A stretch of 64,000 bases of DNA from NCBI GenBank assembly GCA_019429405.1, contig JAHYIZ010000002.1, positions 1 to 64,000 on the forward strand, given 5' to 3'. The notes beneath the pieces are model-generated. The model saw only the letters and a list, made by a program, of their open reading frames with translations. It was not told where the DNA came from and did not search any database. This document shows positions 53,029 to 61,855 of the stretch, in pieces. The DNA comes from Paracoccaceae bacterium (GTDB lineage: Bacteria > Pseudomonadota > Alphaproteobacteria > Rhodobacterales > Rhodobacteraceae). The translations under genes and the position numbers were made by a program. Each line of letters begins with the position of its first letter. Positions within the stretch are counted from its first letter, which is position 1.

Positions 53029-56000
53029 TCAGTTGCTTTGCAAGAGTTTGAGCGTAATCGTGTTGCGGCCTTTGACGTAGCTCATCTGCGTTTCCGAGAT
53101 CGCCACGACCTGACCACCATCGACACGGTCACCCACCTCGACGGTCTGGAACCGCCCCGAAGGCAGGCGCAGCAGCGCGCGTCGTGCGCCTGACGTGCCA
53201 AACAGCCCAACCAGGGTCAGTTCACTCAGGTTGATCGCATTTGTCTGTGTCGCTTGCTGCGCAACGGTGGCCGGCGAGGCGCCCCTGGCGACGACCGCAG
53301 GTGTATCGGGCTCGTCCACCTCGATGTGCTGGTTGCTGGCGGCGGCGGTAGGGGCCGGGCTGGCAGGCGGCGGCGCTGCCTCTTGCAGTGCGCGGGTGAT
53401 GGCGGCCGTAAAGTTGCGGGGGCGCGCGACCGGGCGGGGGGCCACGGCAACCGCTTGTGGCGTGGCCGAGGCAAGGCCTGCGGCTACCCGCTCTGCCTCG
53501 GCGGCGCGGGCAGCGATTGCCGCAGCCGCAGCGACGCTGACCGCTTGCGGGCGCAGCGCGGGTTTGCGCGCGGCAAGTGCCGCGATTTCCGCGCGCTCCG
53601 CATCGCTAAGCGCAGCGGCTGGTGCCACCGCGACAGGCGCGGCAACCGCAGCAGCAGGCGCCGCTTCGGTAGCGACGGCGAGCGCGTCGGTGCCTGCTGC
53701 GGGCGCCGCTTCGGTTCCGGCAAGTGCCGCAACCGGGCGCGGCGTCGGGCGTGCCGCCGCGAGGGCGGCCGCCTCTGCCGCTATTGCAGCATCAGCGGCG
53801 GCACGCGCAACCCGCGCGCGCGCTTCAATTTCGGTCGGGCGCGGGCCGGCGGCGGCGTCGGGCCGCCCGGCATAGAGCGTGAACCCGCCGGGCATTTCGG
53901 TGCCTTCGGCGGTGGGTTCGGGTGAAGGTGCCCCGCCGCCCGCTGCCACAGCGCCCTCGGGTGCCGTGGGCGGCGTGTCGGCCGCCGCGACCGGCGCTTC
54001 GGCTGGCGGCAAGGCTACAATTGGCAATGGTGTAGCATCAGGGGGCGCGGCATTCGGGGCTACCTGCGGCTCGGTCGGCGTCAGCGCTGCAATCTGGTCC
54101 GCGGATGCGGGCGCTTCGGGCGCCATGGTGGCAAGTTGCGCCGGGCTGAAAGGTGGCAGCACCGGCAGCTCGGGCAAGGCCGCGGCACCGGGCGCAAGCG
54201 CGGTGATCGCACCTGCGGTGGCGGTCAGCGGCGCCGCGTCGGCAACCGGTTCAACCGGCGTTGCCGCGATGGCAGCATCGCCAGCGGGCACCACGGCCTC
54301 GCTCTGCGGGCTCAGTGCGGCAACGGCCAATGCCTCTGGCTCGGGTGGCACGTCGGGCGAGGCGGGCAAAGCAAACGCCTCGGCCAATGCCGTCGCCGCC
54401 TCGGGGTCGGCGATTTCCGCCGTGGCTGGCTGCGGCTCCGAGACCGCGAGGTCGGGAACCGGGTCTGCGGGGGTCAGGTTTGCCGAACTTGCGGCCGCCA
54501 CATCGACACCCGCCCCGGCGTCGCCGGGTGGCGCCGGGGGCGCGGTTTCTTCGGGGGCCACGGGCAACGGCGGGTTTGCTACGGGGGCAGCCGTCGGCGC
54601 TGGCGCCGGGGCGGTTTCGGGTGGCGTCGGCACCGCAGGTTGCAGCACGACAGAGGCGCCATCGGCGCTGCTGGCCACGGCGGTTGTGTTGGGCGCGGTT
54701 TTGCCCAGAAACATCGACCAGACCGCCACGATACCCATGAAGACGATCAGCGCGGCGACAAGCGCGGCCCCAAGGTAGGCCGGGTTTGCGCGCTTGCGAG
54801 TTCCGATTGGTGCGCCGAAGACACCGGTCTTTGGCGCCGCAGTTTGGGCCGCTTCAAGTGGGGCGGCGATGGGGCTCGGGGTTTTCGCATCAGCGGCCGC
54901 GGCCACCGACGCAGCCGGTTTTCTCGCCAGTTTTCGTGCCAGCGTGTGGCCCGCCGCGCTGCCAGAGGCGGCGGCGCGCCCTGCAAGTGCCTGCAGACGT
55001 TCTGCGGAGCCAACGGGAATCGCTGGCGCCCCGGCCACCAAGGGCGCGGGTTTGGGTGCAACAGCGCCGCCGGCTGTGGCGGGTGCCTTGCGCGCTGCCG
55101 CACCGCGTGACGCGAAGAGCGGCGCGATCTTGCCCAGCAGACGTTTTGCTGCTGGTGCCGAAACCTTTGGCGCGGTTGCACGCGGGGCGCTGCCTGCCAG
55201 TTTCAGGCGCGGGTCAGGCACCGCGGCACCGCCGCGCTGCGCCGAAAGTGCAGCGCCAAGTTGCGGCGGCCGCGGCGCGTCCGCCGTGGTGGGTGTTGTC
55301 GCGGAAAACGCGCGCGGCAGCACGATCGGCGCCGCCTGCTTGGCTGCCTCGTCTCGTTGCGACGACAGGATCTTGGGCAAGGCGGTCACGGGCGGTGGAA
55401 CCGTGCGCCGTGTTGCGAAGGTCAGTTTTGGCGCCGACTCCGCGTCTTCCCCGGCCGCCTCAGATTCGGGCAGGGGCGGCGCGGGGGGTTCGGGCGCGGC
55501 GGGTTCGGGCGCGACGGGTTCGGACTCGGCAACCAGCGCCATGATTTCGGCGGCGGTGGCCATGGGCGCCGGCGCGAACTCGGCAGCGATCTCGGGCGCA
55601 GAATCGGGCGCTAGCGCCGCAGCGGCATCGGGTAAGGAGTCTGGCGCCGCGGCGACAGGACCATCGTCCCTGGCCATGCCTTTGCGGCGTTTGCGCGCCG
55701 TTGACCCGTCGCCGGGCTTGCCCGCTTTGCCGGTGCCCTTGCGGCCACGGGTGGTGGCAGGCTGTGCGCTTTGCTCAGGCTCGGCCTCGGGACCCGACTT
55801 TGCGCGGTTCTTGCGCGCCTTTGCGGCATCGGGGTCCGCCTTTGGCGGTGCGTCCGCCTCTTGGGCGGCGGGTTCGTCTGCATCCGGCCCGGTGGGCTGC
55901 GGCGCCGCCTGCTCGGCCTCTGCCGGGGTTGAACTGGCCGTGGCTTCGGGGTCGGGGGCGGGTGTGGCTTCGGCGAGCGCTGCGGTCAGCGTCACCTCGT

Positions 56001-56724
56001 GTTGCGGCGCATCGGGGGGCACGGCGCCCTCGGCTTGCACAGCCTCGGTGGCCTCGGTGGCAGAATCCGCGGGTGGCTCTGCGGCAACAACAGCGGCTTC
56101 CACTGCGGTTTCCGCTGCGGGTGCACCCGCGGACTCCGGCCCCGGTTCGGTCTCCGTCGCGGATGGTCGCGGCGCGGCAATGCCCAGAATGCGAATCGGG
56201 TCCTGGTCGCGGTCAAGCCGGGCGCCTTCAGGCAGATACTGCGCGGCGCTGCGGGTAAGCCCGAAGAACGGCTCGCCGGCAAATTCGCCCGATGCCGGGA
56301 TCGCAACGAAACTTACGGGATTGAAGCGGTGCTGCTCGGCAAAGGCTGCCGCCTCGTTCAGGGTCTCGCGCGCGACAACCGCAACGCGAACCGTCTTGCC
56401 GGTGCCCGACCAGTCAAACACCAGATCAGCGGCGGTGTAGGGGGTGCGGCCTTCCAGCGCCCTGGCGATCTGCGCGCGCCGCCGTGCGGCATCAGGGCCG
56501 GGCGCGTCGACGGCAAGATAAAGCACCTGCGAGGCCGGAATCACGATCTTGCTGATGATTCCGCGCGGCACGAGGCCAAGGGCAGTGCGCCGCAGCGCTG
56601 CCAGCTGATGTGCCAGATCGGGCGCATTCAGCGAAACCTCGCCCACGCTGAGCCAACCGGAGCCAGTGCGATGCAACAGGCCGATGCCGCCATGCGTCAG
56701 ATTGAGCGCGAATGAGGGTTTCAT
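53029..56724 (-). CDS. 1231-aa Ala/Pro-rich membrane protein with GspL/PilM-like and PilP/GspC-like ends
   Basis: N-terminus about 1-185 has an actin-like, GspL/PilM-type pattern (SFALNLTHGGIGLLHRTGSG, TPYTAADLVFDWSGTGKTVR). Residues 185-645 are a disordered Ala/Pro/Glu-rich cytoplasmic region with a basic patch (GKAGKPGDGSTARKRRKG). One transmembrane helix at about 648-672 (GAALVAALIVFMGIVAVWSM), a second Ala/Pro-rich region, and a C-terminal domain of about 70 aa (ELTLVGLFGTSGARRALLRL, VEVGDRVDGGQVVAISETQM) resembling the PilP/GspC HR domain. Such proteins bridge cytoplasm and periplasm in type II secretion or type IV pili. Often auto-named initiation factor; not supported. Confidence 0.65.
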   Translation of the reverse strand: MKPSFALNLTHGGIGLLHRTGSGWLSVGEVSLNAPDLAHQLAALRRTALGLVPRGIISKIVIPASQVLYLAVDAPGPDAARRRAQIARALEGRTPYTAADLVFDWSGTGKTVRVAVVARETLNEAAAFAEQHRFNPVSFVAIPASGEFAGEPFFGLTRSAAQYLPEGARLDRDQDPIRILGIAAPRPSATETEPGPESAGAPAAETAVEAAVVAAEPPADSATEATEAVQAEGAVPPDAPQHEVTLTAALAEATPAPDPEATASSTPAEAEQAAPQPTGPDADEPAAQEADAPPKADPDAAKARKNRAKSGPEAEPEQSAQPATTRGRKGTGKAGKPGDGSTARKRRKGMARDDGPVAAAPDSLPDAAAALAPDSAPEIAAEFAPAPMATAAEIMALVAESEPVAPEPAAPEPPAPPLPESEAAGEDAESAPKLTFATRRTVPPPVTALPKILSSQRDEAAKQAAPIVLPRAFSATTPTTADAPRPPQLGAALSAQRGGAAVPDPRLKLAGSAPRATAPKVSAPAAKRLLGKIAPLFASRGAAARKAPATAGGAVAPKPAPLVAGAPAIPVGSAERLQALAGRAAASGSAAGHTLARKLARKPAASVAAAADAKTPSPIAAPLEAAQTAAPKTGVFGAPIGTRKRANPAYLGAALVAALIVFMGIVAVWSMFLGKTAPNTTAVASSADGASVVLQPAVPTPPETAPAPAPTAAPVANPPLPVAPEETAPPAPPGDAGAGVDVAAASSANLTPADPVPDLAVSEPQPATAEIADPEAATALAEAFALPASPDVPPEPEALAVAALSPQSEAVVPAGDAAIAATPVEPVADAAPLTATAGAITALAPGAAALPELPVLPPFSPAQLATMAPEAPASADQIAALTPTEPQVAPNAAPPDATPLPIVALPPAEAPVAAADTPPTAPEGAVAAGGGAPSPEPTAEGTEMPGGFTLYAGRPDAAAGPRPTEIEARARVARAAADAAIAAEAAALAAARPTPRPVAALAGTEAAPAAGTDALAVATEAAPAAAVAAPVAVAPAAALSDAERAEIAALAARKPALRPQAVSVAAAAAIAARAAEAERVAAGLASATPQAVAVAPRPVARPRNFTAAITRALQEAAPPPASPAPTAAASNQHIEVDEPDTPAVVARGASPATVAQQATQTNAINLSELTLVGLFGTSGARRALLRLPSGRFQTVEVGDRVDGGQVVAISETQMSYVKGRNTITLKLLQSN

Positions 56725-56887
56725 GCCAAGCCCCTAGCACAAATCTACCGGGGGCCGAAACTGCAGATACTTGCCCCGCGCTACGTTATGGCAGAAATCT
56801 GCCCAAGGAAAGCGGCGGAGGTGGCGCGCCTTGCACGGCGGTGCGAACGGCGCGACACTTGGGCCTTGGTTAATGATGGAGAGTTTC

Positions 56888-57577
56888 ATGCGCCTGCTGC
56901 CTTTTGTTGTGCTGCTTGTCGGCCTTGCCCTGCCTGCCGCCGCTGATCCCGTGCCTGCCCAAATGACCGTGACGGGCGAGGGGCGATCTATTGCGGCGCC
57001 CGATATGGCCAGCCTCAACCTTGGCGTGGTCACGCGCGGGCTGACCGCCGCCGAGGCGCTTGGCGCCAATTCCGCCGCGCTTGCCGCGGTGCTGGCAAGG
57101 CTTGCGGCCGATGGCATCGCCTCGCGTGACATCCAGACCTCGGGCTTGTCGGTCAGCGCGCGCTATGACTATTCTGACACTGGCGAAGGCCGCGTGCTGG
57201 GCTACGACGCGCGCAACATGGTTACCGTGCGGGTGCGCGACCTGCCCGCGCTTGGCGCGCTGATAGATGCCGCATTCGCTGCTGGCACCAATGAATTCAA
57301 CGGGTTGAGCTTCGGCCTTGCCGATGATCGCGCCGCAACTGATGCCGCCCGCCGCGCGGCGGTGGCCGATGCGCGCGCCCGGGCAGCGCTTTATGCCGAA
57401 GCTGCGGGTGTCAGCCTAGGCAGGATCGTGACAATTGCCGAGTCCGCAGGCAATGAGGTGCCGCAACCGATGTCCTTGCGCGCGGCCAGCCTCGCCGCAG
57501 CGCCCCCGGTGCCGGTTGCCGAGGGCGAATTGAGCATTGCTGCGCAAATCACCATCGTCTTTGAAATTTCCCAATAG
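56888..57577 (+). CDS. SIMPL-domain (DUF541) exported protein
   Basis: 229 aa. Signal peptide RLLPFVVLLVGLALPAAADP, then the SIMPL (YggE-like) domain: MTVTGEGRSIAAPDMASLNL, QTSGLSVSARYDYSDTGEG, with a C-terminal helix ARAALYAEAAGVSLGRIVTI and a PQPMSLRAAS motif. Periplasmic, often linked with oxidative stress. ATG 56888 has GGAGAG ahead; ATGs at 56873 and 56876 are alternatives. Divergent from the 1231-aa gene; convergent with metY over a G/C hairpin. Confidence 0.88.
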   Translation: MRLLPFVVLLVGLALPAAADPVPAQMTVTGEGRSIAAPDMASLNLGVVTRGLTAAEALGANSAALAAVLARLAADGIASRDIQTSGLSVSARYDYSDTGEGRVLGYDARNMVTVRVRDLPALGALIDAAFAAGTNEFNGLSFGLADDRAATDAARRAAVADARARAALYAEAAGVSLGRIVTIAESAGNEVPQPMSLRAASLAAAPPVPVAEGELSIAAQITIVFEISQ

Positions 57578-57586
57578 GGCGGTTTG

Positions 57587-57609
57587 CCGGGGGCGGGCGC
57601 CGCCCCCGG
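57587..57609. terminator. hairpin between SIMPL and metY genes
   Basis: CCGGGGGCG / CGCCCCCGG stem with a 5-nt loop between two convergent stop codons; no T run. Confidence 0.45.
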
Positions 57610-57617
57610 ACTTTGCC

Positions 57618-58901
57618 TCAGGCCGTTGCCGCCGCCAGCGCCTGATCGAGGTCGGCAATCAGGTCGCCCACGTCCTCGATGCCGATCGACAGGCGCACCA
57701 CATTCGGTCCGGCTCCGGCCGCGATCTGCTGCTCTTCGGTCAACTGGCGGTGCGTGGTCGAGGCCGAGTGGATCACCAGGCTGCGGGTGTCGCCCAGGTT
57801 GGCGACGTGGCTGAAAAGCTTGAGGCTGTCGACCAGCTTGACGCAGGCGTCATAGCCGCCCTTGACCGCAAAGGTAAAGATCGCCCCGGCCCCCTTTGGC
57901 GTGACCTTTGCCACCCGGCTATGCCAGGGCGATGAGGGCAGGCCTGCGTAGGTGACGTATTCGACCCGCGGATCGGCCTCCAGCCATGCCGCGACCTTCT
58001 CGGCATTCTCGACATGGCGCTGCATCCGCAGGCTCAGCGTTTCGATGCCCAGCAGCGTGTAATGCGCGCCCTGCGGGTTCATCGTCATGCCAAGGTCGCG
58101 CAGGCCAACCGCGATGGAATGGAAGGTAAAGGCCATGGCGCCCAGTGCCGCGTGGAAATTGAGCCCGTGATACGCGGGCTCGGGGGCGGCGAGGCTGGGG
58201 AATTTGCCGCTGGCCGACCAGTCGAATTTGCCGCTGTCAACAATTACGCCGCCGGTGACGGTGCCGTTGCCGGTCAGGTATTTGGTGGCCGAATGCACCA
58301 CCAGCGTCGCGCCCTGTTCGATCGGTCGGCAAAGCCAGGGGGTGGCCAGCGTGTTATCGACGATCAACGGCACGCCCGCCTTGTCGGCCACCGCCGCCAC
58401 CTCCGGCAGATCGGTGATGTAGCCGCCGGGGTTTGAGATCGACTCGCAGAAGATGGCGCGGGTGTTTTCGTCCACCGCCGCCGCAAGCGCCGCCAGATCG
58501 TCGAAATCGACGAATTTCGCTGACCAGCCGAACTTGCGGATGGTGTTGGAAAATTGCTGGATGGTGCCGCCGTAAAGCCGGGTTGACGCCACCACATTGG
58601 TGCCCGGCCCCATCAGCGGAAACAGCGCCATGATCTGCGCGGCGTGGCCTGAAGAACAGCACACCGCCCCCGCGCCACCTTCCAGCGCCGCCACCCGGTT
58701 GGCCAGCGCCGCCACGGTCGGGTTGGTCAGCCGCGAATAGATGTAGCCCACCTCTTGCAGGTTGAAGAGCCTGGCTGCGTGGTCGGCGTCGCGGAACACA
58801 TAGGCGGTGGTCTGGTAAATCGGCACCTGCCGCGCCCCGGTGGCGGGGTCGGGGGCGGTGCCGGCGTGCACCTGTTGGGTGTCGAATGCATAATCCGTCA
58901 T
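57618..58901 (-). CDS. metY: O-acetylhomoserine sulfhydrylase
   Basis: 427 aa PLP enzyme of the Cys/Met metabolism family: TDYAFDTQQVHAGTAPDP start, GYIYSRLTNPTVAALANRVA, VVASTRLYGGTIQQFSNTI, and PLP-Lys in VVHSATKYLTGNGTVTGG. The closing segment RLSIGIEDVGDLIADLDQAL matches the family. It makes homocysteine from O-acetylhomoserine and sulfide. ATG 58901 was chosen for the family start; upstream in-frame residues are not conserved. A riboswitch upstream was considered and not supported. Confidence 0.94.
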   Translation of the reverse strand: MTDYAFDTQQVHAGTAPDPATGARQVPIYQTTAYVFRDADHAARLFNLQEVGYIYSRLTNPTVAALANRVAALEGGAGAVCCSSGHAAQIMALFPLMGPGTNVVASTRLYGGTIQQFSNTIRKFGWSAKFVDFDDLAALAAAVDENTRAIFCESISNPGGYITDLPEVAAVADKAGVPLIVDNTLATPWLCRPIEQGATLVVHSATKYLTGNGTVTGGVIVDSGKFDWSASGKFPSLAAPEPAYHGLNFHAALGAMAFTFHSIAVGLRDLGMTMNPQGAHYTLLGIETLSLRMQRHVENAEKVAAWLEADPRVEYVTYAGLPSSPWHSRVAKVTPKGAGAIFTFAVKGGYDACVKLVDSLKLFSHVANLGDTRSLVIHSASTTHRQLTEEQQIAAGAGPNVVRLSIGIEDVGDLIADLDQALAAATA

Positions 58902-59165
58902 GGCGGGGCTCCTTGAAATTTGCACGACCCTAGCGCGCCAACCGCCGCCACACAACGTCGCTGCCAAGGCAGAACCGCGCAAAATCACCGCCGGTTTTGG
59001 AATATTTTTCTATCCGCGCCGGGGTTCTGCGCCGCCGCATCGCCCGCCCTTGGTATGGCCGAAACGGTTTCCCTCAATTGCCTTGGCGCAAGTATCCCCG
59101 CCGGAGGCTCGTGCGGCCAGCCAAGCGCGCTCCGCGGGGGATATTTTGACCAAGGCAAGCCGCAG
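58902..59165. other. metY upstream region with dispersed repeat E
   Basis: 264 nt without a gene. It contains an inverted pair of the dispersed repeat (59081-59158) and AT-rich AATATTTTTC sequence near 59001-59010, which could be a promoter for metY. Confidence 0.4.
59081..59158. repeat. dispersed repeat, inverted-pair form (locus E)
   Basis: Minus-strand copy CCGGCGGGGATACTTGCGCC (59104-59085) and plus-strand copy CGGGGGATATTTTGACCAAG (59135-59154), with a GTGCGGCCA-type spacer as in locus D. It lies just past the 3' end of the glycosyltransferase-like gene. Confidence 0.5.
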
Positions 59166-60164
59166 TCAGCGCAGCCAGAGCCCCTCGCGCTTGATCGCAT
59201 TGCGCAGCATCTGTTCGCGTCGGGGCAGGGCATCGCGGTCAAAGAGCGCGCGCAGTTTGTGGCCCTTGCCTTGGTAGACAAGCTTGCGCAGCGGGTCATA
59301 GTCGCGCAGCAGCCGCTTGACGGCGTTCGGCGCGCAAAGCTCTTCCAGCACCGCCACCACGCGGTCACTTTCGCGCGCATAAAGCAGCGGCAGCGCGCGG
59401 TAATGGCACGAAACCTCGCCATCAAGCCCCGCCAGCCCCTTTCCGGGGCGGCCACCGCCAAAAGAATGGATCACCAGCGGCAGGGCCACCTGATCAAGCC
59501 AGGGGTCGAGGCTCTGGCTCGCCAGTTCTTCGGGCGGGTCGGATTTGATCGAAACCGCATAGTCGAGAAAACGCTGCCCGAAGGCCTGCGGGTCGGCGTG
59601 AAAGAACCAGCCTGCGTTGAAATAGAGGTAGCGCTCCCAGTATTCGTCGATCTGACCGGGGTCGAGCGAGGCGGCAAAATCGAGCCCGAAACGGTCATAA
59701 AGCGATTTCCAGATAGCGCTGTAGCCGGGGCCGTAAAGCGGCGGTTCGGGCCAAGTACCCTCGCGCCGCATTGACGCGGAAGGGCGTGCAAAATCGAATG
59801 CCACGCGCGCAAGCGGCGCGGTGAACAGCGTGTCGGTGTCAAAGAACACGAACGGTGCGGGCGGCAGCGCGGCCAGCATTTCGATCTTGTTGCCGTAGGG
59901 GTAGACTTGCCCGAAGACGCGGTTTTCAAACGGTACGATCTCGGCGCCAAAGTCTGTCAGTGCCGCGCGGATCGGCGCGGAAATGCGCGGATCGCCCGGC
60001 CAGCGCGGCCCCGGCTGCGGCTCGGCCACCAGCAGTCTGCCCGCATAGCCGGGATTTGCCGCAGCGAATGACGCCGCAAACAGCATCGCCTCATATTCCA
60101 GCCGCCCGGATTGCGCCACGCAGACCACGTTGGGGACCGTTTTTGGTTTTTTGCCCGTGACCAT
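59166..60164 (-). CDS. glycosyltransferase-like protein (DXD motif)
   Basis: 332 aa. N-terminal Rossmann-like start (NVVCVAQSGRLEYEAMLFAA), then the acidic DxD motif in FVFFDTDTLFTAPLARVAFD followed by regions (LYFNAGWFFHADPQAFG, DQVALPLVIHSFGGG) in the order expected of GT-A-fold transferases. No signal peptide. I cannot name the donor or acceptor. It stands alone; its stop is next to dispersed repeat E. Confidence 0.6.
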   Translation of the reverse strand: MVTGKKPKTVPNVVCVAQSGRLEYEAMLFAASFAAANPGYAGRLLVAEPQPGPRWPGDPRISAPIRAALTDFGAEIVPFENRVFGQVYPYGNKIEMLAALPPAPFVFFDTDTLFTAPLARVAFDFARPSASMRREGTWPEPPLYGPGYSAIWKSLYDRFGLDFAASLDPGQIDEYWERYLYFNAGWFFHADPQAFGQRFLDYAVSIKSDPPEELASQSLDPWLDQVALPLVIHSFGGGRPGKGLAGLDGEVSCHYRALPLLYARESDRVVAVLEELCAPNAVKRLLRDYDPLRKLVYQGKGHKLRALFDRDALPRREQMLRNAIKREGLWLR

Positions 60165-60329
60165 GTCGCACCCGCACCTTGCCCCTTGCGACTATAAGGC
60201 GAAGGTTGCGGCAATGACAGGGGTGGCGACTTGTCGCGGGTGCACGGTTGTGCCTTGCGCAGATCGCCTGCGTGCCCAGATTGAAGGAGAGGGGTCGGAG
60301 CGCCCGGCCCCGCCAAGGCGAGGGATGCC

Positions 60330-60650
60330 ATGCATATCCAGATCAACACCGACAAGGCGATTCAGGGCCGCGAGGATGTGGCCCGTTTTGTCGAGGATGC
60401 AGTGACCGCGCGGGTCGGCCATTTTGCGCAGCGCATTTCGCGGGTAGAGGTGCATCTGGGCGATGAAAATGCAGCCAAGGGCGGCGGCAAGGACAAGCGC
60501 TGCATGCTTGAGGCGCGCCCTGAGGGGCTGCGGCCGATTGCGGTCACGCACCACGACGCGACGCTGAAGCTTGCGATCAGTGGCGCCGCGGCCAAGCTGC
60601 GTGCGGCGCTGGAAAGCGAGTTTGGCGCGCTGGGGGCGCGCAAGCCATAG
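60330..60650 (+). CDS. ribosome hibernation factor HPF/RaiA family
   Basis: 106 aa. Short form of the RaiA/HPF fold: MHIQINTDKAIQGREDVARF, ISRVEVHLGDENAAKGGGKD, and the basic/helical C-terminal part ATLKLAISGAAAKLRAALES. No long C-terminal dimerisation domain, so it is short HPF-like. It binds the 30S decoding centre in stationary phase. ATG 60330 with AGGCGAGGGA-type sequence ahead. Confidence 0.85.
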   Translation: MHIQINTDKAIQGREDVARFVEDAVTARVGHFAQRISRVEVHLGDENAAKGGGKDKRCMLEARPEGLRPIAVTHHDATLKLAISGAAAKLRAALESEFGALGARKP

Positions 60651-60702
60651 CCATCAGGGGTGTCTGGTTGAACCGGCCCACCATGCGGCCCTGAAAGGGG
60701 CA

Positions 60703-60786
60703 TGGTGGGCGACCCTGGAATCGAACCAGGCGTGGGTCTCCCCGGCGGAGTTACAGTCCGCTGCCGCACCTTGCAGCTCGTCGCCC
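60703..60786 (-). tRNA. tRNA-Tyr (anticodon GTA)
   Basis: 84 nt with encoded CCA. Acceptor stem GGGCGAC / GTCGCCC, D arm GCTGC / GCGGC around AAGGT, anticodon arm GCGGA-CTGTAAC-TCCGC (GTA), an extended variable arm, and T arm CCTGG-TTCGATT-CCAGG. It is opposite to rlmB, 121 nt away. Confidence 0.93.
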
Positions 60787-60907
60787 AACGGGGCGGTGGA
60801 TAGCGGGGCGGGCACGGGGCGTCAAGCCGGAAAAATCCGCGTGATCGGCCTTGCCAAGGGGCGCAATCACGGCGCAGGAAAGGGCGGGGCCGAGCGGAGA
60901 GCGCGTG

Positions 60908-61687
60908 ATGAAGAAACCGGACTGGGTAATCGAGAAAGAGCGCGGCAAACGCGCGGCGGCGGCCGAGACGGTGTGGCTTTTTGGCCTGCACGCAGTGCGC
61001 GATGCGCTATTGAACCCGGCGCGGGTGAAATTGCGGCTGGTTCTGACCCGGAACGCCGCCGACCGGCTGGCGGAGGCGGTGGCGGCGGGCGGGCTTGAGC
61101 CGGAAATCGTTGACCCGCGCCGCTTCGATGTGCCGATCGACGCGGGCTCGGTGCATCAAGGCGCCGCGCTTGAGGTCAAGCCGCTCGGCTGGGGGTCACT
61201 CGAAGATGTCTGCCTGGGCGGGCGGGGGGCGCCGCTGGTGGTGCTGCTCGACCGGGTGACAGACCCGCATAACGTCGGCGCCGTGCTGCGTTCGGCCGAG
61301 GTGTTCGGCGCGCGCGCGGTGGTGGCGCCCTTGCGCCATTCGGCCCCTGAAACCGGCGCCCTTGCCAAGACCGCGAGCGGCGCGCTGGAGCGCCAGCCCT
61401 ATTTGCGCGTGACCAATCTGTCCGAGGCGATGGCGACGCTGAAGGGCATGGGGTTCGTGCTACTGGGCCTTGACGGCGAGGCCGAGGTCGAGCTTGGCGC
61501 GGCCCTGGCGGGGCTTGGCTCGCGGCCCGTGGGTCTGGTGCTGGGTGCCGAGGGGCCGGGCCTGCGCGACAAGACCAAGGACACTTGCGACGTGCTGGTG
61601 CGGATACCCTATCCGGGGGGGTTCGGGTCGCTTAATGTGTCCAACGCGGCGGCGGTGGCGCTTTATGCCGCGACCGCCCGCAGCTGA
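60908..61687 (+). CDS. rlmB: 23S rRNA (guanosine-2'-O)-methyltransferase RlmB
   Basis: 259 aa SpoU/TrmH-family enzyme. N-terminal substrate-binding part (ETVWLFGLHAVRDALLNPAR), then SPOUT motifs: 1, VLLDRVTDPHNVGAVLRSA; 2, GLVLGAEGPGLRDKTKD; 3, GGFGSLNVSNAAAVALYAAT. It methylates G2251 of 23S rRNA by E. coli numbering. ATG 60908 with GGAGAG ahead. It lies beside tRNA-Tyr on the opposite strand. Confidence 0.94.
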   Translation: MKKPDWVIEKERGKRAAAAETVWLFGLHAVRDALLNPARVKLRLVLTRNAADRLAEAVAAGGLEPEIVDPRRFDVPIDAGSVHQGAALEVKPLGWGSLEDVCLGGRGAPLVVLLDRVTDPHNVGAVLRSAEVFGARAVVAPLRHSAPETGALAKTASGALERQPYLRVTNLSEAMATLKGMGFVLLGLDGEAEVELGAALAGLGSRPVGLVLGAEGPGLRDKTKDTCDVLVRIPYPGGFGSLNVSNAAAVALYAATARS

Positions 61688-61717
61688 TCACAACTGCGCG
61701 AAGTGTCGCAGGGGGGC

Positions 61718-61746
61718 TTCAAAGCTGCATCTGGCCTACCTACATT
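61718..61746 (+). promoter_or_regulatory. sigma-70-like promoter of candidate small RNA 3
   Basis: TTCAAA (61718-61723), exactly 17 nt, TACATT (61741-61746). Each hexamer matches four of six consensus positions. Confidence 0.4.
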
Positions 61747-61752
61747 AAGCTA

Positions 61753-61839
61753 AGGAAGCGTGGAACCGGAACTGCCGTGCTTCGCGTTACTGTCCCTCGT
61801 TCCGTCACTGGCGCCCGGGCTTTGGCTCGGGCGCTTTTT
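61753..61839 (+). ncRNA. candidate small RNA 3 between rlmB and the CoA-binding gene
   Basis: Predicted start near 61753, ending in a strong intrinsic terminator. A GGAAC / GTTCC pair can enclose the internal part and a GAAGC / GCTTC pair competes with it. No credible ORF inside. Alternatively the terminator serves rlmB read-through, with the rest an unstructured 3' UTR. Confidence 0.35.
61811..61839 (+). terminator. intrinsic terminator
   Basis: GCGCCCGGGC / GCTCGGGCGC stem with TTTG loop and a run of five T, about 125 nt past the rlmB stop codon. Confidence 0.85.
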
Positions 61840-61855
61840 CATATGAAGCAGGCCC

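Noticed and set aside
53029-56724. Translation initiation factor IF-2 identity for the 1231-aa protein
   Set aside because: Only Ala/Pro/Lys-rich composition is similar; there is no GTPase domain or G motif.
58902-59010. SAM-II-type riboswitch upstream of metY
   Set aside because: A GGTGATTTTGC-like word is present, but the conserved pairing and the A-rich end of SAM-II are missing, so I do not call it.
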